Assembly: GCF_001005295.1 (NCBI RefSeq)
Contig: NZ_LBMK01000006.1
Coordinates: 59,716-123,715, forward strand
Origin: Streptomyces yangpuensis
GTDB lineage: Bacteria; Actinomycetota; Actinomycetes; Streptomycetales; Streptomycetaceae
Direction of reading: 5' to 3'
DNA length: 64,000 bases
Shown: positions 1 to 8,234 of the stretch, piece after piece
Layout of the letters: every line of letters starts with the position of its first letter
How positions within the stretch are numbered: position 1 is the first letter of the stretch
Notes under the pieces: model-generated
Told to the model about the DNA's origin: nothing
The model's input: only the letters and a program-made list of their open reading frames with translations
The model's database searches: none
Program-made: the position numbers and the translations under genes

Positions 1-474
1 GACCGGGATGATGATGGGGTTTCCGTCGCAGACGACGGCGAGCTTGCCGGTGCCGGTGAAGACGCTGTTGAAGAGGCCGCCGCCGGTCATGCCGGCGCCC
101 TTCACCATCTTGATCTCGTACGACAGCGTCGGGTCGAAGCACAGCACGTTGCGCCCGTTGACGGTGAGGGCGTCGCCGTGCTCGATGTCGATGATGAAGC
201 AGTTGCCCGCCTGGTGGGCGAACCATGCCTCGCCCCGGCCCCGTACGGACATCAGCGCCAGGCCCTCGCCGGTGACGGCGCGCTTGAGCATGCTGCCTAT
301 GCCCTGTCCCTTGCGCTCGAACTGCAGGTCGCCGCGGAAGGCGACCATCGATCCCTGACGGGCCAGCATCTCCCCGTTGACGTTGTACTTCACGGACTTG
401 GCGTTCTGCAGGCTCATGCCGGGGGTCTCGGCGGCCCGCGCCAGGTTCTCGGACGCGAAAAGATCACTCTTCAT
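1..474 (-). CDS. AIM24 family protein (partial, C-terminus off window)
   Basis: The frame runs leftwards from an ATG at 472-474 and leaves the window open, so 158 residues are visible and the C-terminus is missing. The protein starts MKSDLFASENLAQ and continues as a beta-rich sequence with NGEMLARQGSMVAFRGD and GNCFIIDIEHGDALTVNG, the pattern I associate with the AIM24 family (TRAP-like beta fold). The family has no defined enzymatic role in bacteria and often occurs as tandem paralogues in Streptomyces. It is divergent from the hydrolase gene at 546. Family assignment is by sequence pattern only. Confidence 0.75.
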   Translation of the reverse strand, partial: MKSDLFASENLARAAETPGMSLQNAKSVKYNVNGEMLARQGSMVAFRGDLQFERKGQGIGSMLKRAVTGEGLALMSVRGRGEAWFAHQAGNCFIIDIEHGDALTVNGRNVLCFDPTLSYEIKMVKGAGMTGGGLFNSVFTGTGKLAVVCDGNPIIIPV

Positions 475-545
475 GGCCCCGATCCTCGCCCGGGGCAGGC
501 ACCCGGGACATCCTCCTCAAGGCGGAGCCTGGCATCCTTGGCGGG

Positions 546-1298
546 ATGAGCAGCCAGCACACGAACGACACCTCCGGCGTACCCGCGGTCGGGGCCGACA
601 GTGCCTTCCGGCGGGAGCACGTACTGCGGGACGAGGCCCGGCAGTTCGTCCTGCCGCTGGTGGTGCGCATCGAGAAGGCGGAGCCGCCCGCCCGTACCGA
701 CGCCCTGGAGACCGCGGCCCGGGCCGTGCTGGTGCTGCTCACCGACGAGCGGGCGCGGGGCGAGGGCGAGTGGGCGCAGGCCGTCCGGGACTGGCAGGAC
801 GCACGGATCCGCAAGGTGGTCCGGCGGGCGCGCGGTGCGGAGTGGCGCAAGGCGGAGGCCCTGCCGGGCATCACCGTCCACGGTGACGCCGCGCAGGTCC
901 GGGTCTTCCCGCCGGTGCCCCTCGACGGCTGGCCCAAGGAGCTGGCCAAGCTCCAGGTGTCGGGCACCGACCTCGACGACCCGGAGCCGGTCCCCGCGGC
1001 CGACGGCGCCGCCCTGCCGGTGCTGTGGCTCAACCCGGACGTCGGCATGTCGGCCGGCAAGGCGATGGCCCAGGCCGGGCACGCGGCACAGCTGGCGTGG
1101 TGGGAGCTGACGCGTGCGGAGCGGGCCGCCTGGCAGGAGTCGGGCTTCCGGCTGGCCGTACGGACCGCCGCGCGCGAGCGGTGGGCGGAGCTCGGCGGGA
1201 GCGGGCTGCCGGTGGTCCGCGACGCCGGGTTCACCGAGATCGCGCCCGGCAGCGCGACCGTCGTCGCCGACCATCCGGCGCTGCGGGCCCGGCTCTGA
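546..1298 (+). CDS. Peptidyl-tRNA hydrolase, Pth2 type
   Basis: This 250-residue protein carries the Pth2 signature MSAGKAMAQAGHAAQ at about residues 168-182, with the Lys and His expected near the active site, followed by a mixed alpha/beta segment ending in VVADHPALRARL. Pth2 enzymes cleave the ester bond of peptidyl-tRNAs released from stalled ribosomes. Archaeal and eukaryotic Pth2 are about 120 residues; here roughly 150 extra N-terminal residues precede the domain. The ATG at 546 lacks an obvious Shine-Dalgarno. A strong hairpin at 1351-1386 follows. Domain identity is fairly secure; the N-terminal part has no recognised function. Confidence 0.75.
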   Translation: MSSQHTNDTSGVPAVGADSAFRREHVLRDEARQFVLPLVVRIEKAEPPARTDALETAARAVLVLLTDERARGEGEWAQAVRDWQDARIRKVVRRARGAEWRKAEALPGITVHGDAAQVRVFPPVPLDGWPKELAKLQVSGTDLDDPEPVPAADGAALPVLWLNPDVGMSAGKAMAQAGHAAQLAWWELTRAERAAWQESGFRLAVRTAARERWAELGGSGLPVVRDAGFTEIAPGSATVVADHPALRARL

Positions 1299-1350
1299 CG
1301 GCCTCTCCGACAGCCGCTCCGGCGACCTCCCGGCGACCTCCCGGCGGCCT

Positions 1351-1386
1351 CCCGGCGGCCGGGGCGGGCCCGCGCCGGCCGCCGGG
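1351..1386 (+). terminator. Hairpin terminator after pth2-like gene
   Basis: Perfect 12-bp inverted repeat (1351-1362 with 1375-1386, arm CCCGGCGGCCGG) with a 12-nt loop, 53 bp after the stop. It is preceded by three tandem 11-mers GGCGACCTCCC-like (1321-1353). Confidence 0.6.
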
Positions 1387-1412
1387 AACCTCAAATGTTG
1401 CTCTGAACGTCC
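1385..1412 (+). promoter_or_regulatory. Candidate ECF-sigma promoter for the MNIO unit
   Basis: GGAAC (1385-1389) and CGTC (1408-1411) are separated by 18 bp, the layout of many ECF sigma promoters (GGAAC-N16-18-CGTC). The box lies about 70 bp upstream of the DUF692 start and overlaps the right arm of the preceding terminator. Only the two boxes support this. Confidence 0.35.
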
Positions 1413-1485
1413 CCTCGTGCGGATTGGCGCTACTGCGTCGGGGCCATGACATCCGCACACAACAGGACGAGAGGGGGCGGGGGAC

Positions 1486-2943
1486 ATGAAGCCCATGGCA
1501 CACCTGGGGGTGGGCATCGGCTGGCGGCCGGAGATCGCGGACGCGGTCGAACGGCTGGACGGCCTGGACTGGGTCGAGGTGGTGGCCGAGAACATCTGCC
1601 CGGGCCACCTGCCCGAGGCGCTCGGGCGGCTGCGCGAGCGCGGCACGCGCATCGTGCCGCACGGGGTCTCCCTCGGCCTCGGCGGCGCCGACCGTCCGGA
1701 TCCGGAGAAGCTGGCGGCGCTCGGGGAGCGGGCGGTGGCGCTGGGGGCGCCGCTCGTCACCGAGCACATCGCCTTCGTACGGACGTCATCGCCGCTGCTG
1801 GAGGCCGGGCACCTGCTGCCGGTGCCGCGCACCCGCGACGCGCTGGACGTGCTGTGCGAGAACGTGCGGATCGCGCAGGACGCGCTGCCGGTGCCGTTGG
1901 CGCTGGAGAACATCGCCGCGCTGTTCTCGTGGCCCGGCGAGGAGATGACGGAGGGGCAGTTCCTCACGGAACTGGTCGAACGGACCGGGGTCCGGCTGCT
2001 CATCGACGTGGCGAACCTGCACACCAACCGGGTCAACCGGGGCGAGGACCCGGCCGCCGTCCTGGACGCGATCCCGCTGGAGGCGCTGGCGTACGTGCAC
2101 GTGGCGGGCGGCGTCGAACGCGGCGGCGTCTGGCACGACACCCACGCGCACCCCGTGCCGCCGGTGGTGCTCGACCTGCTGGCCGAACTGCGTTCCCGGG
2201 TGGCACCGGCGGGTGTTCTGCTGGAGCGGGACGACGACTTCCCGCCCGAGGCGGAACTCGCGGGCGAACTGACCGCGATCCGCGAGGTTCTGACGGCAAC
2301 GGCGCAGGCACTGCCGCAGGCGGGCGCGCCGGACACTGCGCGAGAAGCGGCGAAGAACCCGGCAGCCGGCACGAAGCCCGAGGCCGCGGCCGCGCCCGAG
2401 GCCGGCGCGGAGCCGGTGCGGGGGCCGGAGCCGGTGAGCGGCCCAGGACCGGGATCCGTGCCGGAGCCCGGGGCCGGGGCAGAGCCCGTGGGCGGGCCTG
2501 AGCACGGGACCGCGGCAGAGCCCGGGGCCGGGGAGGCGGCCCGGACTCGGGTGGGGCTCGCGCAGGCCGCCCTGCTCTCCGTGCTGGTGGCCGGGACGCC
2601 CGTGCCCGAGGGCTTCGACCGCGCACGGATCCGGGTGCAGGTGCGGGCACTGGCCGCCAAGCGGGCCGACGTCGTCGCCAAGGTGGCTCCGGAGCTGCCC
2701 GGGATCCTCGGCGGCCGTGCACCGTACCGGGAGGCCTTCCTCGCCTACGCGAAGGGCCGCCCGATGACCGCCGGATACCGCAGGGACGCGCTGGACTTCG
2801 CCGAGCACCTGCTGATCCAGGACCTCCCGGCCGACCCGGCCGCACGGCGCCGGCTCACCGCCTGGTGGCGGGAGCGGGCGGGGGCCAGGCCACCGCGCCG
2901 CATCGTGCGCTGGGCCCGGGCGCTCGCGGGGAGGGCGGCATGA
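1486..2943 (+). CDS. DUF692 multinuclear non-heme iron oxidase (MNIO) with fused C-terminal domain
   Basis: Residues 1-260 form a DUF692 TIM-barrel domain. All expected metal-ligand positions are visible: H59 (VPHGVSLGLGG), H94 (TEHIAF), E141 (LENIAALF), D174 and H179 (DVANLHTNRVN), H205 (YVHVAGG), D218/H220 (WHDTHAHPVPP) and E247 (LLERDDDFP). Family members such as MbnB and TglH use two or three irons to oxidise Cys, Asp or Asn in precursor peptides. A Pro/Glu/Gly/Ala-rich linker (about 262-350) leads to a 130-residue helical C-terminal domain. The ATG at 1486 has a GGGGGCGGGGG tract before it. The stop overlaps the next gene's start as ATGA, so the two are translationally coupled. Its likely substrate is the Cys-rich tail of that neighbour (inference). 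Confidence 0.85.
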   Translation: MKPMAHLGVGIGWRPEIADAVERLDGLDWVEVVAENICPGHLPEALGRLRERGTRIVPHGVSLGLGGADRPDPEKLAALGERAVALGAPLVTEHIAFVRTSSPLLEAGHLLPVPRTRDALDVLCENVRIAQDALPVPLALENIAALFSWPGEEMTEGQFLTELVERTGVRLLIDVANLHTNRVNRGEDPAAVLDAIPLEALAYVHVAGGVERGGVWHDTHAHPVPPVVLDLLAELRSRVAPAGVLLERDDDFPPEAELAGELTAIREVLTATAQALPQAGAPDTAREAAKNPAAGTKPEAAAAPEAGAEPVRGPEPVSGPGPGSVPEPGAGAEPVGGPEHGTAAEPGAGEAARTRVGLAQAALLSVLVAGTPVPEGFDRARIRVQVRALAAKRADVVAKVAPELPGILGGRAPYREAFLAYAKGRPMTAGYRRDALDFAEHLLIQDLPADPAARRRLTAWWRERAGARPPRRIVRWARALAGRAA

Positions 2944-3968
2944 ACGTCCTCGCCGTAGCGATCTGGATCGCCGTCGTCGTCTCCTCCGTCCTGCTCGTAC
3001 GCGGGCTGCGCCGGGCCCGGCCGGCCCCCGCGGCCCCGGCGGCCGGCCTCCACGACCTGTCCGAGGCCGCGTTCTTGGTGGGCGGCCCCGGCACCGTCGT
3101 GGACACCGCGCTCGTCTCGCTGCTCGGGGACGGCCGACTGCTCGTCGGCGGTCCCGGCATCGTCCAGGTACGCCCCGGCGCGTGGGCCGGCGACCCCACC
3201 GAACGCGCCGTGCTCCAGGCCCACGCCGGCGCTCCCTCGGGCTGGCTCTACCAGGTGCGGTACGCCGCCATGTGCGACCCGGCCGTCCAGGAGATCGGGG
3301 ACGCCCTGGCCGCCCGCGGGCTGGTCGCCCCGCCCGGCACCGGCCGGGCCCCACGCCGCTGGGGGCTGGTCCAGGCCGTCGTGTGCGGGGTGTGGCTGGT
3401 GGCTTCGGTCCCGCTGACCGTCGTGGAGTTCGCCCTCGATGCCGACCCCGGCGTGCCGTTCGTCGTGACGGTGGCGCCCGCACTGTTCGCGGGCCTCGTC
3501 CTCGGCCTGTTCTGCAGGGCCCGGGCCGGGAACCGGGTCACCCCGGCCGGGCTGCGTGCCCTGCTGGCCCTGCGGTCCGCGTACGGGCACGACCACAGCC
3601 CGCACGTGCAGACGGCGCTGTTCGGGCTGCGCGGCCTGCGCGACCCGTTCCTGCGCCAGCAGCTGGTGCCCGCCGCGCGCGGCACCCGGCTGGCGGCGGC
3701 CCAGTCGGGCGCGCGCCCCCACCATCGGCACTCGTCGTCCTCCGACTCCTCGGCCGAGCTGCTGCCGGTGCTGTGGTGCGCGACGAGCGACGGGGGCGGC
3801 GGGAGCGGCGGTTCGGGCTGCGGGTCCGGTTCCGGCTGCGGATCCTCGGGCTCGGGCTGTGGCTCCTCCGGCAGCGGCAGCGGTTCCAGCTGCGGCAGCA
3901 GCTCCTCCGGTTCCAGCTGTTCGAGTTCGAGCAGTTCCAGTTGCTCCAGCAGTTCCAGCAGTTCCTGA
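2940..3968 (+). CDS. TIGR04222-type membrane protein with Gly/Ser/Cys low-complexity tail
   Basis: The ATG at 2940-2942 overlaps the MNIO stop; 342 residues. One N-terminal membrane segment (1-20) is followed by Arg-rich RGLRRARP, a soluble domain (about 23-140) and two more hydrophobic segments (about 142-190). By the positive-inside rule the C-terminal half is cytoplasmic. Residues 285-342 consist only of Gly, Ser and six Cys: GSGC, GSGSGC, GSSGSGC and then wider Ser-rich spacings ending in poly-Ser. TIGR04222 (near_uncomplex) describes this architecture, a conserved N-terminal region with a very simple C-terminal region. The function of the family is unknown. Position next to the MNIO suggests the tail is modified. 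Confidence 0.75.
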   Translation: MNVLAVAIWIAVVVSSVLLVRGLRRARPAPAAPAAGLHDLSEAAFLVGGPGTVVDTALVSLLGDGRLLVGGPGIVQVRPGAWAGDPTERAVLQAHAGAPSGWLYQVRYAAMCDPAVQEIGDALAARGLVAPPGTGRAPRRWGLVQAVVCGVWLVASVPLTVVEFALDADPGVPFVVTVAPALFAGLVLGLFCRARAGNRVTPAGLRALLALRSAYGHDHSPHVQTALFGLRGLRDPFLRQQLVPAARGTRLAAAQSGARPHHRHSSSSDSSAELLPVLWCATSDGGGGSGGSGCGSGSGCGSSGSGCGSSGSGSGSSCGSSSSGSSCSSSSSSSCSSSSSSS

Positions 3969-4033
3969 TACGGCAATTCGGGTCACGGCCGCCGACACCG
4001 GCCGGTGATCCTTTACAAGTGCGGCGTCCGGGC

Positions 4034-4058
4034 CTCTCATCGGTTCATCGGATGAGAG
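4034..4058 (+). promoter_or_regulatory. Inverted repeat just upstream of tap
   Basis: CTCTCATC (4034-4041) and GATGAGAG (4051-4058) form a perfect 8-bp inverted repeat with a 9-nt spacer, ending 12 bp before the chosen start codon. It could be an operator or a leader hairpin hiding the ribosome-binding region. No regulator is adjacent. Confidence 0.35.
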
Positions 4059-4069
4059 GCAGGGGCGTC

Positions 4070-5764
4070 ATGCGCACGAGAACCGCACGTCACGGAGCCG
4101 CCGTGGCCGCCCTCCTCCTCACGCTGGGCGCGCCCGACGTCGCCGCCGCACCCGCCCCTCCGCCCCCGGAAGCCCCGGCCGCCGGCGGCACCTCCCGCAT
4201 CCCCGACACCGGCGACGCCGAGAGCGCAGGGGCCGCGCTCGTCGCCCGTCGTGCCACCCTCGCGGCCGCCTCCCGGGGTGGCGGCGCCGCCGGTCTCGAC
4301 TTCCGCGCCTGTCCCGCCGTCGAGGACCTGCCGTCCCACGTCCGGTGCGCCACCCTGCGCGTACCGCTCGACTACGCCCGTCCCGACGGCCCGCAGATCT
4401 CCCTCACCGTCAGCCGGGCCACCGCCACCGGGGCCCGCGGCGCCGCCCGCCAGGGCGCGCTCGTCCAGAACCCCGGCGGCCCCGGGGCATCCGGGATGTC
4501 CTTCCCGCTCGTCGCCGGTCTCCCCGGCTGGGAGCGGATCGCTGCCGCCTACGACCTCGTCGGCTACGCCCCGCGCGGGGTCGGACGCTCGGCCCCGCTG
4601 TCCTGCCAGGACCCGGCGTCCCACGCGAAGGGTCCCGTCCAGGAGCCCGTCCACCCCTCCCCCGCGTACAAGATGCGGCGCCTCGCGCAGGCCCGGGCGT
4701 ACGCCCGCGGCTGCGCGCGCCGGGCCGGCCCGGCCCTGCCGTACTACACCACCGCGAACAACGCCCGTGACCTGCACGTGCTGCGCGCCGCGCTCGGCGA
4801 GGAGAAGCTGACCTTCATGGGCGCCTCGTACGGCACGTACCTCGGTGCCGTCTACGCCACCCTGTACCCGCGCCACGTCCGCCGGATGGTCCTCGACTCG
4901 CCGGTCGATCCCGATCCGCGCCGCGTCTGGTACCGCAACAACCTGGATCAGGCACGGGGGTTCGAGGGACGCTGGCGCGATTTCCGCGTCTGGGTGGCCC
5001 GCCACGACGCCGTGTACGGGCTCGGCACCACCCCGGAGGCCGTGCAGGCCGGCTACGAGCGGGTCCGGGACGCGGTGGCCCGCACCCCCGCGGGCGGGAC
5101 CGTCGGGACCGGCGAGTTGCGGGCCGCTTACCTGCAGGCCGCGTACTACGACGACGTCTGGCCGGACCGGGCGGCGGCCCTGGCCGCGTTCCTGCGCGGC
5201 GATCCCTCGGTGCTGGCCGCCCAGGCCGCCCCCGATCCGGCGGTGGCGGCCGAGGCCGAGAACGCGACGGCCGTGTACACGGCGGTGCTCTGCAACGACG
5301 CCCCCTGGCCCGCGGACTGGGGGACCTGGGACCGCGACCACACCGAACTGGCCCGCACCGCCCCCTTCGAGACCTGGGCCAACGCCTTCCTCAATCTGCC
5401 GTGCGCCTCCTGGCCGGTCCGCGCGGAGCGGTCGCCGGTGGCGGTCGGGGCCCAGCCCGAGCGGCTGCCGCGGACGCTGGTGGTCGCGGCGGAGCGGGAC
5501 GGAGCGACCCCGTACGCGGGTGCGCCGGAGCTCCAGCGGCGGCTCGGCGCCGGGGCTTCGCTGGTGACGGAAACGGGGGCCGGCTCCCACGGCGTGGCCG
5601 GCGGGCGCAACGGCTGCGTGGACCGGCATGTGGAGCGGTATCTGCTGACGGGCGCCACCCCGGGGTGGCGCGTGCGTTGCGCGCCGCATCCGGAGCCCGC
5701 ACCGGTGTCGCTGGACGACCGGGCGGCGGGTGCCCGCAGGGCACTGCTGCCGCCTGTCGTCTGA
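4070..5764 (+). CDS. tap: Secreted tripeptidyl aminopeptidase (alpha/beta hydrolase, S33)
   Basis: This 564-residue exported serine peptidase removes tripeptides from the N-termini of extracellular proteins. MRTRTARHGAAVAALLLTLG and following AAA form a Sec signal peptide. The oxyanion motif NPGGPGASG, nucleophile S253 in GASYGTY, acid D477 (AAERDGATP) and H507 (GAGSHG) complete the triad, and the C-terminal TAP-like domain is present. Length fits Streptomyces Tap proteins. ATG at 4070 is preceded by AGGGG; an in-frame ATG at 4052 is possible but lies inside the inverted repeat at 4034-4058. Convergent with hemQ. Confidence 0.85.
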   Translation: MRTRTARHGAAVAALLLTLGAPDVAAAPAPPPPEAPAAGGTSRIPDTGDAESAGAALVARRATLAAASRGGGAAGLDFRACPAVEDLPSHVRCATLRVPLDYARPDGPQISLTVSRATATGARGAARQGALVQNPGGPGASGMSFPLVAGLPGWERIAAAYDLVGYAPRGVGRSAPLSCQDPASHAKGPVQEPVHPSPAYKMRRLAQARAYARGCARRAGPALPYYTTANNARDLHVLRAALGEEKLTFMGASYGTYLGAVYATLYPRHVRRMVLDSPVDPDPRRVWYRNNLDQARGFEGRWRDFRVWVARHDAVYGLGTTPEAVQAGYERVRDAVARTPAGGTVGTGELRAAYLQAAYYDDVWPDRAAALAAFLRGDPSVLAAQAAPDPAVAAEAENATAVYTAVLCNDAPWPADWGTWDRDHTELARTAPFETWANAFLNLPCASWPVRAERSPVAVGAQPERLPRTLVVAAERDGATPYAGAPELQRRLGAGASLVTETGAGSHGVAGGRNGCVDRHVERYLLTGATPGWRVRCAPHPEPAPVSLDDRAAGARRALLPPVV

Positions 5765-5804
5765 ACTTCCGGGCGGGATCTCCGGCTGCGTCGTTTCGGG
5801 GGCT

Positions 5805-5829
5805 GTGCCTCCCGATCCACCGGAGGCAC
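5805..5829. terminator. Hairpin between convergent tap and hemQ
   Basis: GTGCCTCC (5805-5812) pairs with GGAGGCAC (5822-5829) across a 9-nt loop. It can serve both converging units. Confidence 0.4.
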
Positions 5830-5877
5830 TCACCTGACGGTGTGGTCGTCCTCCGGTCCTTCCCCCCAGGGGAGGTA

Positions 5878-6591
5878 TCAGGCGAGCCCGGCCACCAGGT
5901 CGGCGACGGACTTGCGGCGCCCGGTGTAGAAGGGCACCTCTTCGCGGACGTGCATGCGGGCCTCGGAGGCACGCAGGTGACGCATGAGGTCGACGATGCG
6001 GTACAGCTCGTCGGCCTCGAAGGCCAGCAGCCACTCGTAGTCGCCCAGGGAGAAGGAGGCGACGGTGTTGGCGCGCACGTCCGGGTAGCCGCGGGCCATC
6101 TTGCCGTGGTCGGCGAGCATGCGGCGGCGGTCCTCGTCGGGCAGCAGGTACCAGTCGTAGCTGCGGACGAAGGGGTACACGCTGACGTAGTCGCGGGCGA
6201 CCTCGTCGGCCAGGAAGGCCGGGATGTGCGACTTGTTGAACTCGGCCGGGCGGTGCAGGGCCATGTTCGACCACACCGGCTCCATCGCGCGGCCCAGCTT
6301 GGTACGGCGGAACAGGTTGTACGCGGTCTGCAGCTCGTCCGCGGTCTCCGCGTGCCACCAGATCATGATGTCGGCGTCGGCGCGCAGGCCGGAGACGTCA
6401 TAGGTGCCGCGGACGGTGATGTCCTTGGCGGCCAGCTGGTCGAACAGTTCCTGAACCTCGTCGGCGAAGCCGGCGCGGTCCTCCGGCAGGACGTCCTTCA
6501 GCTTGAAGACGGACCACAGGGTGTAGCGGATGACCTCGTTGAGGTCCTTCGCCTTCTTCCCCGCGTTGGGAATCTTCTCTGGTGCAGTCAT
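5878..6591 (-). CDS. hemQ: HemQ, coproheme decarboxylase (H2O2-dependent heme synthase)
   Basis: This 237-residue protein of the chlorite-dismutase fold starts MTAPEKIPNAGKKAKDLNEV from an ATG at 6589-6591. It oxidatively decarboxylates two propionates of coproheme III to give heme b, the last step of the coproporphyrin-dependent pathway used by Actinobacteria. The region LADHGKMARGYPDVRAN contains the proximal heme-ligand histidine, and SYDWYLLPDEDRRRM matches the family. Only 4 bp separate it from the upstream oxidase gene, so the two form an operon. A 19-codon upstream extension is open but lies inside that gene. Confidence 0.92.
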   Translation of the reverse strand: MTAPEKIPNAGKKAKDLNEVIRYTLWSVFKLKDVLPEDRAGFADEVQELFDQLAAKDITVRGTYDVSGLRADADIMIWWHAETADELQTAYNLFRRTKLGRAMEPVWSNMALHRPAEFNKSHIPAFLADEVARDYVSVYPFVRSYDWYLLPDEDRRRMLADHGKMARGYPDVRANTVASFSLGDYEWLLAFEADELYRIVDLMRHLRASEARMHVREEVPFYTGRRKSVADLVAGLA

Positions 6592-6595
6592 GTGC

Positions 6596-8080
6596 CTATT
6601 GTCCCGTGCGCTGATCAGTGGTCGGAGCCAGGGGTGCCGTACGCGCACCGAGCGCGGCGATCACCGTGTCAGCGGCCCGGCCGGCGCTCGCGATGCAGGC
6701 CGGAATGCCCACTCCGTCGTAGAGCGCACCGCACACGGCGAGGCCGGGCAGGGCCTCGACGGCGCCGCGGATCCGGGCGACCCGGCCGAGGTGGCCGACG
6801 GGGTACTGGGGCAGTCCGCCGTCCCAGCGGGTGACGGTGGAGGCGACGGGACGGGCCGTCAGGCCCACGGCCTCGCCGAGGTCGGCGAGGGACACCTCGA
6901 CGAGTTCGCCGTCCTCGCGCTCCAGGTCGCGCTCGTCGGCGTAGCGGCCGACGGAGGTGCGCAGGAGGAAGAGGTCCGGGTCGGTGCCGGCCCAGGCCCA
7001 CTTGTTGCTGGAGAAGGTGGACGCCTTGATGGTCCGGCCGTCGACGGGCGGGACGAGGAAGCCGCTGGCCTCGCCGCCGGAGACGGCCGCGGGCAGGTCG
7101 CGGCGCCGGAAGGCCAGGGTGACCAGCGCCATCGAGGCGTATTCGACCTGGTCCAGCTCGGCCGCGGCGGCGGGTGCGAGGGTGTCCAGCAGCCGGGCGG
7201 CGGGCCCGGCCGGGACGGCCAGGACGACGCCGTCGGCCTCGACGGTCTCCGCGGCGGCCACGACCCGCCAGCCTTCAGCCGTACGAAGGACCTCGCGCAC
7301 GGGGGCGCCGGTGACGATCCGCGCGCCTGCCGCACGGCAGGCCTCGGCCACGGTGAGCGGAAGGCGTCCGATGCCGCCGTCGATGCCGGCGAACACCGGG
7401 CCGGCCTGCTGGGGCCCGCTCTGGGCCCTGCGCTGCAGTTCGCGTACGCCGTCGCCCAGCAGGGCGTGCGTACGGGCGACCTCGAACAGCTGGGGCACCG
7501 CGGCCCGCATCGAGATGCGGTAGGCGTCGCCCGCGTAGACCCCGCCGAGCAGCGGTTCCACCAGCCGGTCGACGACCTCGCGGCCGAGGCGGGCGGCCAC
7601 GTACTCCCCGACGGCGACGTCCTCGCCGATCTCGGCGGGCGGCAGCGTCCGCTCGGCCTCGATGCGGGCCAGGCCCTCGGCGGAGAGGACACCGGAGGCG
7701 GCGAGCGGCCCGAGGTCTCCGGGGACGCCCATGACGTGGCCGCGCGGCATCGGCCGCAGCGCGCCCCGGGTCCACAGGCGGGCGGTGGCGGTGGCGGGCG
7801 GCTGCACGGCGTCGGCCAGGCCCACGGCCTGGGCGAGGGCCACGGCCTCGGGGCGGCGGGCGAGCATGGACTCGGCGCCGAGGTCGACGGGGCTTCCGGC
7901 GAGTTCGCCGGAGTACAGCTTGCCGCCGAGCCTCGGTCCGGCCTCCAGCAGCGTGACGCGGGCGCCCTCGGCGAGCAGCCGGTGGGCCGCCGCGAGGCCC
8001 GCGATGCCGCCGCCGATCACGACGACGTGGCCCGGGGAGCCGGCTTGCCGGGTGGGGCTCCCCGGCCGATCCGTACGCAT
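6596..8080 (-). CDS. hemY: Coproporphyrinogen III oxidase (HemY/CgoX, FAD-dependent)
   Basis: This 494-residue flavoprotein oxidises coproporphyrinogen III to coproporphyrin III and is often annotated protoporphyrinogen oxidase. The FAD-binding GxGxxG motif VVVIGGGIAGLAAAHRLL lies near the N-terminus and LYDGVGIPACIASAGRAAD, which closes the FAD site, near the C-terminus. I chose the ATG at 8078-8080 because AGGAAG sits 7 nt upstream; an ATG at 8095 or GTG at 8101 in frame would add 5-7 residues. It is immediately upstream of hemQ, with which it acts consecutively (ferrochelatase lies between them in the pathway). Confidence 0.9.
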   Translation of the reverse strand: MRTDRPGSPTRQAGSPGHVVVIGGGIAGLAAAHRLLAEGARVTLLEAGPRLGGKLYSGELAGSPVDLGAESMLARRPEAVALAQAVGLADAVQPPATATARLWTRGALRPMPRGHVMGVPGDLGPLAASGVLSAEGLARIEAERTLPPAEIGEDVAVGEYVAARLGREVVDRLVEPLLGGVYAGDAYRISMRAAVPQLFEVARTHALLGDGVRELQRRAQSGPQQAGPVFAGIDGGIGRLPLTVAEACRAAGARIVTGAPVREVLRTAEGWRVVAAAETVEADGVVLAVPAGPAARLLDTLAPAAAAELDQVEYASMALVTLAFRRRDLPAAVSGGEASGFLVPPVDGRTIKASTFSSNKWAWAGTDPDLFLLRTSVGRYADERDLEREDGELVEVSLADLGEAVGLTARPVASTVTRWDGGLPQYPVGHLGRVARIRGAVEALPGLAVCGALYDGVGIPACIASAGRAADTVIAALGARTAPLAPTTDQRTGQ

Positions 8081-8234
8081 GTCCGCTTCCTGCATGGACA
8101 CATCGTCTCAGACCGATCACCGAGGCCGGACCGTGACCGCATCGGAACCGGCCCGGGACCACGTGTGCGAAACCCGCGACGGGACCCTGTACGTCGAAAC
8201 GGCAAACAGCAGCCGATCACCGGGGGTTCACAGC

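Noticed and set aside
471..2681. A 736-codon minus-strand frame over the hydrolase and MNIO genes
   Set aside because: Ser/Arg/Pro-rich, no homology, and overlapped by two well-supported plus-strand genes.
3182..4069. Extension of the tripeptidyl aminopeptidase frame 296 codons upstream
   Set aside because: It runs antiparallel in composition through the TIGR04222 gene in another frame; the signal peptide and Shine-Dalgarno place the start at 4070.
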